A stretch of DNA of 64,000 nt from F23-D06 sp963603365 (lineage in GTDB: Bacteria > Bacteroidota > Bacteroidia > Bacteroidales > WCHB1-69), in assembly GCA_963603365.1 (NCBI GenBank), contig CAVCMI010000011.1, forward strand, positions 8,609 to 72,608, written 5' to 3'. Position 1 is the stretch's first letter; each line of letters begins with the position of its first letter. The notes beneath the pieces were generated by a model. That model was not told the DNA's origin. It made no database searches and saw nothing but the letters and a program-made list of their open reading frames with translations. This document shows positions 1 to 7,627 of the stretch, one piece after another. The translations under genes and the position numbers were made by a program.

Positions 1-515
1 ATATCCTTGATCATCACGACGGCATCTGCCTTAGCCTCGTCCCGCATCAGTTCGATGAGCTGTGCCTTTGCCTGCTCAGAGGTCAGTTCGGCTATCGATT
101 CGAGCTTTGCTTTCTGAACAGCGGTCTGCTCTTCGAGCTCTTTCCGTCTCTGGTTGGCTGCCTGAAGTTGCTTGTTGAGCGACTCTTTCATCGAAGCGTT
201 TTCGGCATTCTTGCGGTTGAGGTCCTCCTGTTTCTGGTTCAGGGTGTTCTCTTTCTGCTTTATCCTGTTCTCTGCGGCGGCAATCTGCTGCTGCTTCTCG
301 TTTACAGTCTTCTCGTATTCGCTTTTGAGATGCAGGAACTTCTCTTTTGCCTGCAGTATTTTCTCCTTTTTGAGCAGCTCGCCGTCTTCTTCTGCCTTCT
401 TCAAGACTTCTCGTCCTGACTTTGAGAACTGGTTTTTCAGCAATGTGTAAGCTAAAACAAGACCGATGCCGATGCCGGCCAGTGCGCTTATTATTACCCA
501 AAGTATGTTAGTCAT
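1..515 (-). CDS. rny: Ribonuclease Y, N-terminal part (runs off the window)
   Basis: Membrane-anchored endoribonuclease that starts mRNA decay. Only the first ~171 codons are present; the KH and HD catalytic domains lie beyond the left edge. The protein opens with one hydrophobic segment (about residues 3-22, rich in I/L/A/G), followed by a long charged coiled coil full of K, E, Q and R, then a segment ending LMRDEAKADAV. That order (TM anchor, coiled coil, then the conserved stretch before the KH domain) is typical of RNase Y. The ATG at 513-515 is the only start that keeps the membrane anchor. It is co-directional with zapA upstream, with a 6S RNA between them. Confidence 0.85.
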   Translation of the reverse strand, partial: MTNILWVIISALAGIGIGLVLAYTLLKNQFSKSGREVLKKAEEDGELLKKEKILQAKEKFLHLKSEYEKTVNEKQQQIAAAENRIKQKENTLNQKQEDLNRKNAENASMKESLNKQLQAANQRRKELEEQTAVQKAKLESIAELTSEQAKAQLIELMRDEAKADAVVMIKD

Positions 516-600
516 TGTCTGTTGTTGTATTTTTTATGGTTAGTAATTAAATAATAAAGTTCTTTCGTCTTTTTAGCGCTTTGGGAACCGGGCGATTATG

Positions 601-789
601 AAAAAACCGCATAAGTCCTGTAGGGTTTCGAAAAACTCCTGACTGATATGATTGAAGGTGCCACTCAATCGCGAACGTCCACGGGTTATGCACCATCCGT
701 TAAGATTCAGGCCTGCTCTTAATCGAGTAAGCGTCCCCTTCGTTTGAAAAATGTGTTGAGTTTTACAAACGTATCTGGACTTATGCGGG
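601..789 (-). ncRNA. ssrS: 6S RNA (ssrS-like)
   Basis: The ~180-nt segment between zapA and rny is closed by a perfect 12-bp inverted repeat: CCGCATAAGTCC at 607-618 and GGACTTATGCGG at 777-788. On the minus strand the second arm runs directly into six T (606-601), so the closing stem also ends like an intrinsic terminator. The interior has no ORF and can fold as a long imperfect rod. Size, rod shape and the zapA-side location match 6S RNA, which binds the housekeeping RNA polymerase and mimics an open promoter. The family is assigned from architecture and context, not from a covariance-model score. Confidence 0.72.
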
Positions 790-809
790 ATGTCTTGTCA
801 AAGAACGTT

Positions 810-1106
810 TTAATCAATTTCAAATTTATCTGTAAGATCCTTTAGGGATTCCATCATCGGAACAATCTCCTCATCGTAACTTCTCAGTCTTTCTTCGTCT
901 GCCAGCCATTTCACGACAAAATCAACTAATATTTTGGATAATAAATCCTGATGATCTGTATATTTCCATCTCTTTGCAAACTCCAGAAAACTGTCATTGA
1001 TTATCTTTTCGGCCTCTCTGAAATAGTGTTCCCACTCCTTTTCGATCATAATCGTCATCGGCCGCTGCGCCACTTGTATTGTAATCGAAATCCTGTCCCC
1101 TTCCAT
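810..1106 (-). CDS. zapA: Cell division protein ZapA
   Basis: 98 aa, the usual size for ZapA, the small FtsZ-associated protein that bundles protofilaments at the Z ring. The N-terminal half (VTIxxRP-like strand: ISITIQVAQRPMTIMI) matches the ZapA beta region; the C-terminal half is helical. Bacteroidota ZapA proteins are divergent, and the call also rests on position: it follows a small coiled-coil gene by 9 bases and precedes 6S RNA and rny, an arrangement I recognise from this phylum. Probably co-transcribed with the upstream small gene from the -7 box at 1426-1433. Confidence 0.7.
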   Translation of the reverse strand: MEGDRISITIQVAQRPMTIMIEKEWEHYFREAEKIINDSFLEFAKRWKYTDHQDLLSKILVDFVVKWLADEERLRSYDEEIVPMMESLKDLTDKFEID

Positions 1107-1115
1107 TTCCTTGTT

Positions 1116-1403
1116 CTATTTAGAGAGCATTGCCACACACCGGTCTATCTCCCGTACCCAATCGTTTATCTGTTTCTTTGTCTTTTGTTTATCTTCTTTG
1201 CTTAATATTGTGTTCGTTATCGTTAATATCTTCATTTTACTCTCCATGTCTGACAAACGCATCTCCAGTTTTTCGCATTCTGCCCGCAGGTTGTCATTCT
1301 GGCGGCGCAAGTCCGCATTTTGCCGTTTCAACTCGGCATCCTTTGCAAGCGCCTCTTTCACATTGTATTCTATCTTGTTGTATAAGCTCTCAAACGATGC
1401 CAT
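1116..1403 (-). CDS. Small coiled-coil protein upstream of zapA
   Basis: 95 aa from the ATG at 1401-1403. A longer reading from 1436 would start inside the promoter -7 box, so it is not used. The middle (about residues 18-65) is heptad-like, with runs of L, K, E, R, N and Q and no membrane segment or signal peptide. The end carries a short helical segment around WVREIDRCVAML. It sits 9 bases before zapA in the same direction, so it may be a cytosolic division partner in the manner of ZapB, but that role is inferred from context only. Confidence 0.6.
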   Translation of the reverse strand: MASFESLYNKIEYNVKEALAKDAELKRQNADLRRQNDNLRAECEKLEMRLSDMESKMKILTITNTILSKEDKQKTKKQINDWVREIDRCVAMLSK

Positions 1404-1425
1404 GCATTCCGTACATAAAGACGTG

Positions 1426-1433
1426 CAAAAATA
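1426..1433 (-). promoter_or_regulatory. -7 box for the coiled-coil gene and zapA
   Basis: Reads TATTTTTG on the minus strand, matching the Bacteroidota TAnnTTTG element. The expected transcript start is near 1419, leaving a ~15-nt leader. The rest of the 1404-1709 gap is AT-rich and holds only this box and the divergent one at 1588. Confidence 0.6.
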
Positions 1434-1587
1434 CATATTTTACCCCGAAGTTCTAATATAAAAAGTCAATTTTATTTTCACTGCACTTTGTTATTATAAA
1501 AATGCACTGATAATCAAACCAATAGAAAGGTTGTCTTTTTTTTCGACATTTTTTTGTTATAGCGTTGCAGAAGCGTTAAATTTATTG

Positions 1588-1595
1588 TATTTTTG
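1588..1595 (+). promoter_or_regulatory. -7 box for the sigma factor gene
   Basis: TATTTTTG with a TTG at 1565-1567, 20 bases upstream, fitting the Bacteroidota -33/-7 layout. Transcription would start near 1602, giving a ~108-nt leader, long for this window. Confidence 0.6.
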
Positions 1596-1694
1596 CGCCT
1601 GATATTCTTAAACATTAACAATACAATAAAACATAAGGAGACCCGCTATCGATTAAAATCTACTTTCTTAATAATATAGTATAAACCTAAAAAA

Positions 1695-1702
1695 GAAAGG
1701 AG
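1695..1702 (+). promoter_or_regulatory. Strong Shine-Dalgarno sequence before the sigma factor
   Basis: GAAAGGAG lies 7 bases before the ATG at 1710. Most genes here lack a recognisable SD, so this one suggests efficient and possibly regulated initiation. It fixes the first ATG as the start. Confidence 0.6.
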
Positions 1703-1709
1703 TATCCTT

Positions 1710-2294
1710 ATGAATAGTGTCATGAAGTTGACAGACAATGAATTGATAGCACGTTATCAGTCCGGTGACGAGTCAGCGTTGAAAATGCTTGTGATGCGTT
1801 ACGAGAAACGTCTCTTCTCATATATCCTGATTTCCGTGAAGAACAAAGAGTTGGCCGAGGACATTTTCCAAGACACGTTCATCAAGGTCATCAACACCAT
1901 CCGTTCCGGCAACTACCATGAAGAGGGGAAGTTTTTCCAATGGATCATGCGCATCGCCAACAACCTTAAAATCGACTATTACAGGCGGATGCAGCGGATG
2001 CCCGTATTCGAGAACGGCAGCGAATTCGACATCTTTGACGTTCTCAGCACCCAGGAAGACTCTGTCGAGCAGAAAATCATAAAAGAACAGATCTACAGCG
2101 ACCTGCGCCGCATCATCGACTATCTGCCGGCCGAACAGAAAGAGGTGCTGGTAATGCGCATCTATCAGGAATACAGTTTCAAGGAAATCTCTGAAATCAC
2201 CGGGGTCAGCATCAATACCGCCTTGGGACGGATGCGCTACGCCCTCATCAACCTCCGAAAAATAATCTCCAAAAATAAGATTGTAATGGATTGA
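1710..2294 (+). CDS. RNA polymerase sigma-70 family (ECF-type) factor
   Basis: 194 aa. Region 2 covers about residues 8-85, with the recognisable stretch ELAEDIFQDTFIKV and the aromatic-rich FFQWIMRIANNLKIDYYRR that contacts the -10 element. Region 4 covers about 130-190, with LPAEQKEVLVMRIYQEYSFKEI and a helix-turn-helix (EITGVSINTALGRMRYAL). There is no region 1 or 3, as in ECF factors. No anti-sigma gene lies beside it; the next gene is efp, from its own promoter. Stand-alone ECF-like factors of this kind are conserved in Bacteroidales, but its regulon cannot be told from the sequence. Confidence 0.85.
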   Translation: MNSVMKLTDNELIARYQSGDESALKMLVMRYEKRLFSYILISVKNKELAEDIFQDTFIKVINTIRSGNYHEEGKFFQWIMRIANNLKIDYYRRMQRMPVFENGSEFDIFDVLSTQEDSVEQKIIKEQIYSDLRRIIDYLPAEQKEVLVMRIYQEYSFKEISEITGVSINTALGRMRYALINLRKIISKNKIVMD

Positions 2295-2363
2295 TTTATA
2301 GTGCGTTAATTATAAAATCAACTTGAGTTGCCGCGGAAAAGCGCATTCTGACTGAAAAAAATG

Positions 2364-2371
2364 TACCTTTG
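2364..2371 (+). promoter_or_regulatory. -7 box for efp-lpxD
   Basis: TACCTTTG ahead of efp, with a predicted start near 2378 and a ~30-nt leader. A possible TTG start at 2369 falls inside this box and is therefore discarded. Confidence 0.6.
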
Positions 2372-2407
2372 CCGCCGGTTTTTTTATTTCATAAATTATT
2401 GATAATT

Positions 2408-2977
2408 ATGGCAACGACAGCTGATTTTAAAAACGGACTATGCATTGAATATAACAATGATCTGTGGACAATCGTTGAATTCCAGCATGTGAAACCGGGC
2501 AAAGGACCCGCTTTTGTGCGTACAAAACTGAAGAATCTCCGCAACGGCAGAGTTCTGGAATACACATTCACCGCAGGCGTGAAGGTTGACCTTGCACGCG
2601 TAGAACGCCGCCCTTACATTTTTTCTTATAAGGAAGGGGCTACCACCTACAATTTCATGCACGCTGAAAACTACGAGCCGTTGACCATCGAGAAAGACCT
2701 GATCAACAACCCTGACCTGCTCAAAGAGGGCCAGACCGTTGAGGTGATGTACCATACCGACACAGACACGCCGCTCACCTGCGAGCTTCCGCCGTTCGTT
2801 GACCTGGAAGTGATCGAGTCTGACCCCGGCATTAAGGGGAATACGGCCACCAACTCTCTGAAACGCGCCGTGGTGGAAACCGGCGCCGAAGTCTATGTTC
2901 CGCTTTTCATAAACACCGGCGACAAAATCAAGGTTGACACAAGAAACAACAAATACTCTGAAAGGGTTAAAGAATAG
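2408..2977 (+). CDS. efp: Translation elongation factor P
   Basis: 189 aa, full length. EF-P binds between the P and E sites and rescues ribosomes stalled on polyproline. The N-terminal KOW-like domain carries the loop KPGKGPAF with Lys32 at the tip that is modified in many bacteria; the two OB domains follow (about 66-125 and 130-187), ending with the conserved GDKIKVDTR signature. The start is the ATG at 2408, since upstream codons lie in the promoter. lpxD follows after 3 bases, so the two are co-transcribed. Confidence 0.95.
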   Translation: MATTADFKNGLCIEYNNDLWTIVEFQHVKPGKGPAFVRTKLKNLRNGRVLEYTFTAGVKVDLARVERRPYIFSYKEGATTYNFMHAENYEPLTIEKDLINNPDLLKEGQTVEVMYHTDTDTPLTCELPPFVDLEVIESDPGIKGNTATNSLKRAVVETGAEVYVPLFINTGDKIKVDTRNNKYSERVKE

Positions 2978-2980
2978 TCG

Positions 2981-3973
2981 ATGAAATTCCCGAAACCGCT
3001 TTCGTTAGACGAGATAATCCGGATTATCGGACGCCCCGTTGAAATCATCGGTTCCTATGGAGGGAACGTATCCGGCATCAACGAACTCCATTCTGTGGAG
3101 GAGGGGGACATCACTTTTGTCGATAACGAAAAATACTACAACCGCGTGCTGCAAGGCAAGGCCTCGTTCGTCTTGATAGACAAAAACGACATTCCTTGTC
3201 CAGACGGGAAGACATTGTTGGTGAGCAATGACCCGCTGCGTGATTATCTTTCTGTGGTAAAGCATTTTGTTGTTTTTCATCCTCAGAATGCCAACATTCA
3301 CCCCACCGCAGTCATAGGAGAAGGCACGGTAATTCAACCGCTGGTCTTTATCGGTGAAAACGTACGCATCGGGAAGAACTGCATCATACACTCTAACGTC
3401 AGCATTTATGCCGACACGGTCATCGGAGACCGGGTTGTCATCCACTCTAACAGCACTATTGGAGGCGATGCCTGTTATTTTCAGAAAAGACGCGATTGGA
3501 CAAAGCTGGAGTCTTGCGGCAGCACCTACATTGGCGACGACGTTGAAGTCGGCTGCAACTGCTGCATCGACAAAGGCGTGTCCGGGGTCACCTATATCGG
3601 GAAAGGCACAAAATTCGACAATCTGGTGCAAATCGGCCACGACACGCACATCGGCGAACGCGTCCTGCTGGGCGCGCAAAGCGGCATCGCCGGCTGCACC
3701 TACATCGACGACGACTGCAAGGTCTGGGCCAAGTCAAGCGTGAACAAGGATCTATACGTGGCCAAGAACACGACTCTGCTCGCGCTCTCTGCCATCGACA
3801 AGAATGTGACCGAGGAGGGCACAACTTTGTTTGGCATCCCTGCCGTGGATGCGCAGAAGAAATGGAAAGAGATGATTTATGTCAAGAATCTGTCCGCTCT
3901 TTACGAAGAGGTGAGCAAACTCAAAGGCGACCTGCAAAGCCTTGTTGAACAGAAGATTGCCGAACAGCCGTAA
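2981..3973 (+). CDS. lpxD: UDP-3-O-acylglucosamine N-acyltransferase
   Basis: 330 aa. Third enzyme of lipid A synthesis: transfers a 3-hydroxyacyl chain from ACP to the 2-amino group of UDP-3-O-acylglucosamine. The N-terminal uridine-binding domain (about 1-100) is followed by a left-handed beta helix of hexapeptide repeats (about 105-290, with repeated IG/VIGxx steps). His220 in the QIGHDTHIG segment corresponds to the catalytic histidine of the family. The C-terminal helix closes the protein. It lies 3 bases after efp and is followed by a strong terminator. Confidence 0.95.
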   Translation: MKFPKPLSLDEIIRIIGRPVEIIGSYGGNVSGINELHSVEEGDITFVDNEKYYNRVLQGKASFVLIDKNDIPCPDGKTLLVSNDPLRDYLSVVKHFVVFHPQNANIHPTAVIGEGTVIQPLVFIGENVRIGKNCIIHSNVSIYADTVIGDRVVIHSNSTIGGDACYFQKRRDWTKLESCGSTYIGDDVEVGCNCCIDKGVSGVTYIGKGTKFDNLVQIGHDTHIGERVLLGAQSGIAGCTYIDDDCKVWAKSSVNKDLYVAKNTTLLALSAIDKNVTEEGTTLFGIPAVDAQKKWKEMIYVKNLSALYEEVSKLKGDLQSLVEQKIAEQP

Positions 3974-3990
3974 ACTGCTGGCTTAACAAT

Positions 3991-4024
3991 AAGGGGAGGG
4001 TGCGGTCGACCGCACCCTCCCCTT
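3991..4024. terminator. Perfect 34-bp palindromic terminator
   Basis: A 17-bp inverted repeat with no spacer (AAGGGGAGGGTGCGGTC and its exact complement), followed by TGCTTTTT. It ends efp-lpxD and, being symmetrical, may also end the convergent gene at 4062-4715. Confidence 0.8.
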
Positions 4025-4061
4025 TGCTTTTTCCGGCGCCCATTTGCCCAAATGACTTCCC

Positions 4062-4715
4062 TTACGGCAACTTGCTCTCAATATCTTTCAGCTCAGCCTG
4101 GAGCTCTGAAATCTGCTTCTCGTAATCCGCTTTCTTCTTTGCCATTTCCCCAAGGCTCTGGTTCAGCTTTTCAATCTGTTTGGTAGTCTTTTCCTGCTCT
4201 TTCTCGACTGAATTCTTAGACGATTCGATTTTGGAAATTTGCTGTTTCAGCTGTTCAGCTTTCAACCGTTGCCCGTAGGCCTGCACTTTCGGGGCAAATT
4301 CAGCCAAAAATGATTTGATTGCCTTATCTGTCTCCGGGTTATTTGCCGGCGTGACGGCATTCATGTTGCCGGTGCAGACAATCAATACGAGTTGCGTGGT
4401 TCTGCTCTTTTTCTTTCCGAATTCGGTCACCGTATAGTAAATGTCAAAGTTCTCTGTCCCGAAAGGCCGGAAATTCTGGTTCAGATAGGCTCGGAAACCG
4501 CTCTCTTTGGATGCCTTGAGCCCGTACTGGTTTTCCATCATATTGCGGAAAGCCCCGTCTGCCAGTTCAATGGTGGCATTCGGGACATTGACAAGGTAGC
4601 CTGGGATCTGCGTCTTGGCAAAATCAATCATAGATGTGTTGACTTCCTGTGCCGATGCTGTCATTGCAGTCACAAAAATAGAGAGTAAAATGGCACATTT
4701 GATACATTTTTTCAT
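4062..4715 (-). CDS. Exported protein with a C-terminal coiled coil, function unknown
   Basis: 217 aa; I do not recognise the family. A clean signal peptide (MKK..., hydrophobic core, cleavage after SAQ at about residue 23) predicts periplasmic location. Residues ~24-145 form a mixed domain, with a strand-rich centre (QLVLIVCTGNMNAV). Residues ~150-217 are a long coiled coil, rich in K, E and Q, with an IEKLNQSLGEMAKKK segment. It stands alone between the lpxD terminator and a divergent promoter shared with dusB. Confidence 0.7.
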   Translation of the reverse strand: MKKCIKCAILLSIFVTAMTASAQEVNTSMIDFAKTQIPGYLVNVPNATIELADGAFRNMMENQYGLKASKESGFRAYLNQNFRPFGTENFDIYYTVTEFGKKKSRTTQLVLIVCTGNMNAVTPANNPETDKAIKSFLAEFAPKVQAYGQRLKAEQLKQQISKIESSKNSVEKEQEKTTKQIEKLNQSLGEMAKKKADYEKQISELQAELKDIESKLP

Positions 4716-4763
4716 AACAGTGAGTATTTTATTATTATAAATCCCTTTTTATTATACAGGATG

Positions 4764-4771
4764 CAAAAGTA
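4764..4771 (-). promoter_or_regulatory. -7 box for the exported coiled-coil gene
   Basis: TACTTTTG on the minus strand, giving a ~42-nt leader. It lies only 8 bases from the divergent dusB -7 box, so the upstream parts of the two promoters overlap. Confidence 0.5.
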
Positions 4772-4779
4772 AAAAAAAA

Positions 4780-4787
4780 TATCTTTG
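4780..4787 (+). promoter_or_regulatory. -7 box for dusB
   Basis: TATCTTTG ends 12 bases before the dusB ATG at 4800. The expected start near 4794 leaves a leader of only about 6 nt, so the mRNA would be almost leaderless. Confidence 0.6.
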
Positions 4788-4799
4788 CGCTTTTTTGCT

Positions 4800-5771
4800 A
4801 TGCGAATTAGAGACCTTCTTGAAAAATACCCGTTTCCCGTCTATCTTGCGCCAATGGAGGGCGTAACAGACCACTCGTTCCGTACGATCTGCAAGGAGAT
4901 GGGTGCGGATTTGCTCATTTCCGAGTTCATCTCTTCCGACGCACTGTCCAGAGAGGTGGACAAAAGTCTGAAGAAAATGCAGTTCACGGAGGCGGAACGT
5001 CCGATAGGGATACAGATTTTCGGGCACAATGAAGAGTCTCTTGTCGCCGCCGCGCAGATTGCCGCTGCTGACAAACCCGATTTCATAGACATCAACTGGG
5101 GCTGCCCCGTGCGCAAAGTGGTCAACAAAGGCGCCGGTTCCGCCATCCTGAAAGACGTGCCGAAAATGGTGACGCTGACCGCTGCTGTAGTCAAGGCGGT
5201 TGACATCCCCGTGACGGTAAAGACCCGGCTGGGTTGGGACAGTACCGACAAGCCTATTGTTGAAGTCGCCGAAAGACTCCAGGATGTCGGCATTGAAGCG
5301 ATAGCCATCCATGGACGGACCCGGGCGCAGATGTACGGAGGCGAAGCGGACTGGTCGCTGATTGAAGCCGTGAAGCGCAACCCCAGAATGAAGATTCCCG
5401 TCATCGGAAACGGCGACATCGACACGGCGGAAAAGGCGCTCCAATGCCGCGACAGATACGGTGTCGATGCCGTGATGATTGGTCGCGCGGCAATAGGCAA
5501 CCCATGGATTTTCAGGGCGACAAAGGAGAAGCTGGCACACACGGCATCGGTGCCGCCGACCTATCTGGAACGTATGGAAACGGCTTTGCGTCATCTGAAA
5601 ATGATGGCCTCGGAAAAGGGGGAGCGCCGGGCCGTGCTGGAAATGCGCGCCTTTTACGCAGGCTATTTCAAAGGACTCCCCGACTTCAAGAGCGTACGCA
5701 TGAGGCTGATGCTTGCGACAACACCGGAAGAAATCCGCGAATTGCTCCTGACCTACCGGGAACGTGAGTGA
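4800..5771 (+). CDS. dusB: tRNA-dihydrouridine synthase, DusB type
   Basis: 323 aa. FMN enzyme that reduces uridines in tRNA D-loops. The TIM barrel starts with LAPMEGVTDHSFR (the flavin-binding signature near the N terminus) and has NWGCPVRKV with catalytic Cys102, KTRLGW, the IHGRTR stretch and a phosphate-binding GNGDI, then IGRAAIGNPW. A helical C-terminal domain follows (about 240-323). The ATG at 4800 is used because the next ATG lies inside the core motif. It is followed by a separately promoted sigma-54 activator. Confidence 0.93.
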   Translation: MRIRDLLEKYPFPVYLAPMEGVTDHSFRTICKEMGADLLISEFISSDALSREVDKSLKKMQFTEAERPIGIQIFGHNEESLVAAAQIAAADKPDFIDINWGCPVRKVVNKGAGSAILKDVPKMVTLTAAVVKAVDIPVTVKTRLGWDSTDKPIVEVAERLQDVGIEAIAIHGRTRAQMYGGEADWSLIEAVKRNPRMKIPVIGNGDIDTAEKALQCRDRYGVDAVMIGRAAIGNPWIFRATKEKLAHTASVPPTYLERMETALRHLKMMASEKGERRAVLEMRAFYAGYFKGLPDFKSVRMRLMLATTPEEIRELLLTYRERE

Positions 5772-5815
5772 CATTTTCCTTCCCCCCCCTGCAAATGCCT
5801 GTCGTGCAAAAATGC

Positions 5816-5823
5816 TATCTTTG
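5816..5823 (+). promoter_or_regulatory. -7 box for the sigma-54 activator and lptE
   Basis: TATCTTTG, ending 21 bases before the ATG at 5845. It excludes a GTG start at 5764 that would put the coding start upstream of the promoter. Confidence 0.55.
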
Positions 5824-5844
5824 CACCCGACTAACGAAATCTCT

Positions 5845-7062
5845 ATGGGGGCAAATTTTGATGCAATCAAACGCCGCTTCGGCATAATCGGTTTCGACCC
5901 GGCTTTGGAAAGAGCGATAGACATTGCTGTGCAAGTGGCCGCAACGGATCTTTCTGTCTTGATAACGGGTGAAAGCGGTGTCGGGAAAGAGAATTTTCCA
6001 AAAATCATACACGAGAGCAGTGCGCGTCGGCAGGGCAAATACATCGCAGTGAACTGCGGGGCGATACCGGAAGGAACTATAGACTCTGAACTGTTCGGTC
6101 ACGAAAAGGGCGCTTTCACCGGTGCGGTCGAGACACGCAAAGGCTATTTTGAGGTTGCGGACGGCGGCACCATCTTCCTGGACGAGGTGGCCGACCTGCC
6201 ATTATCTACCCAAGTGCGTCTGCTCCGGGTGCTTGAAAACGGCGAGTACATACGCGTAGGCTCTTCAAAGGTCATGAAGACGGATGTCAGGGTGGTTGCC
6301 GCCACCAATGTAAACGTGGCAGAACGCATCGCCAAAGGCAAGTTCCGGGAGGATCTTTACTACCGTCTCAATTCTGTCGCGATACACTTGCCGCCCCTGC
6401 GCGAACGTCAGGACGACATCTACCCTCTTTTCGTGAAATTCTCAAGCGACTTTTCCGCAAAATACCACTTCCCTGCCATCACGCTGACGGAAGACGCTAT
6501 CGAAGCACTGAAAAAATACCGGTGGCCCGGCAACATACGGCAGCTGAAACATGTCACAGAACAGATTTCGCTCATTGAGAAAAACCGTATCATTGACGCC
6601 GAAACCCTCAAACCCTATCTGGTCTCGCCTACAGGGTCAAACCTTCCTGCCGTGCTCCGTCCTGAAAGCGAAAGCAACGAGCAGTTTCAAAGGGAAATAC
6701 TATTCAAATTCATCGGCGAACTGCAAAGGGAGATTTCAGAACTCAAGACAACGGTGAACCAGATTCTCAACGGCACGGCAGGACACTCCAATCCGGCGCA
6801 ACTGAAAGAGTATCCGATAGAAAACAATGGGCTGGACTATGAGATCACCCACCCTTCTGCCGCCCAGAAAAAAAGTCAGGACGAGCCCCGTTACGACAAC
6901 ACAATCGTCATAGAACAGGGCGACCTTTCCATGGAGAACACAGAGAAAAACGCCATATCAAAAGCGCTTGAAAGGAACCATCAGAACCGGAAACTGGCCG
7001 CCGAAGAGTTGCGCATCTCGGAAAGGACACTTTACAGGAAAATCAAGGAATATGGGCTGTAG
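5845..7062 (+). CDS. Sigma-54-dependent transcriptional activator (AAA+ plus Fis HTH)
   Basis: 405 aa. Enhancer-binding proteins of this type hydrolyse ATP to open promoters held by sigma-54 polymerase. Walker A is GESGVGKE (42-49), the sigma-54 contact loop GAFTGA is intact (89-94), Walker B ends LDE (112-114), and the sensor region has ATN and RxDLYYRL. The C terminus is a Fis-type helix-turn-helix (about 368-405). There is no receiver, GAF or other sensory domain before the ATPase, so control must come from expression or a partner. The linker (about 255-365) is long and hydrophilic. Its last 11 bases overlap lptE. Confidence 0.88.
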   Translation: MGANFDAIKRRFGIIGFDPALERAIDIAVQVAATDLSVLITGESGVGKENFPKIIHESSARRQGKYIAVNCGAIPEGTIDSELFGHEKGAFTGAVETRKGYFEVADGGTIFLDEVADLPLSTQVRLLRVLENGEYIRVGSSKVMKTDVRVVAATNVNVAERIAKGKFREDLYYRLNSVAIHLPPLRERQDDIYPLFVKFSSDFSAKYHFPAITLTEDAIEALKKYRWPGNIRQLKHVTEQISLIEKNRIIDAETLKPYLVSPTGSNLPAVLRPESESNEQFQREILFKFIGELQREISELKTTVNQILNGTAGHSNPAQLKEYPIENNGLDYEITHPSAAQKKSQDEPRYDNTIVIEQGDLSMENTEKNAISKALERNHQNRKLAAEELRISERTLYRKIKEYGL

Positions 7063-7570
7063 GAAATTATTGCAAGCCGTGCTGCTCTGCTCTGCTCTGA
7101 TGCTGAGTGCAGCTGGATGCAGAATGTCTGTTTCATTGACTGGCGGCACGATAGACCCTCGCGCCAAGACAGTGGAGATTACGACGTTTCGCAACAACGC
7201 CTCGCTCGTGAACCCCTCGTTGAGCCAGTCGTTCACCACCGCACTCAAAGACAAGATACAGGGACAAACCCCCTTGACCATCGTGAACGCGCAGGGCGAC
7301 TACGCCATTGAGGGCGAAATCACGGGCTATTCCGTTTCACCTGTCGCCATTCAGGGCAACGACACGCCGGCCATGAACCGGCTCACGGTGACCGTCAAGG
7401 TGCGCTTCACCAACAAGTTCGACGAAACCCAGAGTTTTGAGCAGACATTCTCGCGCTATGCCGACTATTCGAGTTCCAGGAACCTGAGCAGTGTTGAAAG
7501 TTCGCTTGTCGAAGAAATCAACGAAGCGTTGACTGACGACATATTCAACAAAGCCTTCGTCAACTGGTAA
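7052..7570 (+). CDS. lptE: LPS assembly lipoprotein LptE
   Basis: 172 aa. Outer-membrane lipoprotein expected to plug the LptD barrel during LPS export. A type II signal peptide ends in SAAGC, putting the lipid on Cys23. The body starts with the family's strand region (KTVEITTFRNNA), has a central YAIEGEITGY strand and ends with conserved NKAFVNW. The ATG at 7052 overlaps the preceding gene by 11 bases, so translation is probably coupled. Together with lpxD, this makes an envelope-lipid theme in the region. Confidence 0.85.
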   Translation: MGCRKLLQAVLLCSALMLSAAGCRMSVSLTGGTIDPRAKTVEITTFRNNASLVNPSLSQSFTTALKDKIQGQTPLTIVNAQGDYAIEGEITGYSVSPVAIQGNDTPAMNRLTVTVKVRFTNKFDETQSFEQTFSRYADYSSSRNLSSVESSLVEEINEALTDDIFNKAFVNW

Positions 7571-7598
7571 ACGGCGTGGCATCGTGCGCGTTTTTTTG

Positions 7599-7606
7599 TA
7601 TCTTTG
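7599..7606 (+). promoter_or_regulatory. -7 box for the TPR-like gene
   Basis: TATCTTTG after a T-run; predicted start near 7613 and a ~15-nt leader to the ATG at 7628. Confidence 0.6.
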
Positions 7607-7627
7607 CGCCCTGCTTGGTTTACAGCA

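Noticed and set aside
2369..2407. Upstream TTG start for efp
   Set aside because: Sits inside the TACCTTTG box, so it would not be transcribed. The same reasoning rejects upstream starts at 4785, 7604, 58160, 50178 and 1436.
4752..6044. 430-codon minus-strand frame
   Set aside because: Lies antisense to dusB and the sigma-54 activator, both with clear catalytic motifs; composition is R/H/F-rich and no domain is visible.
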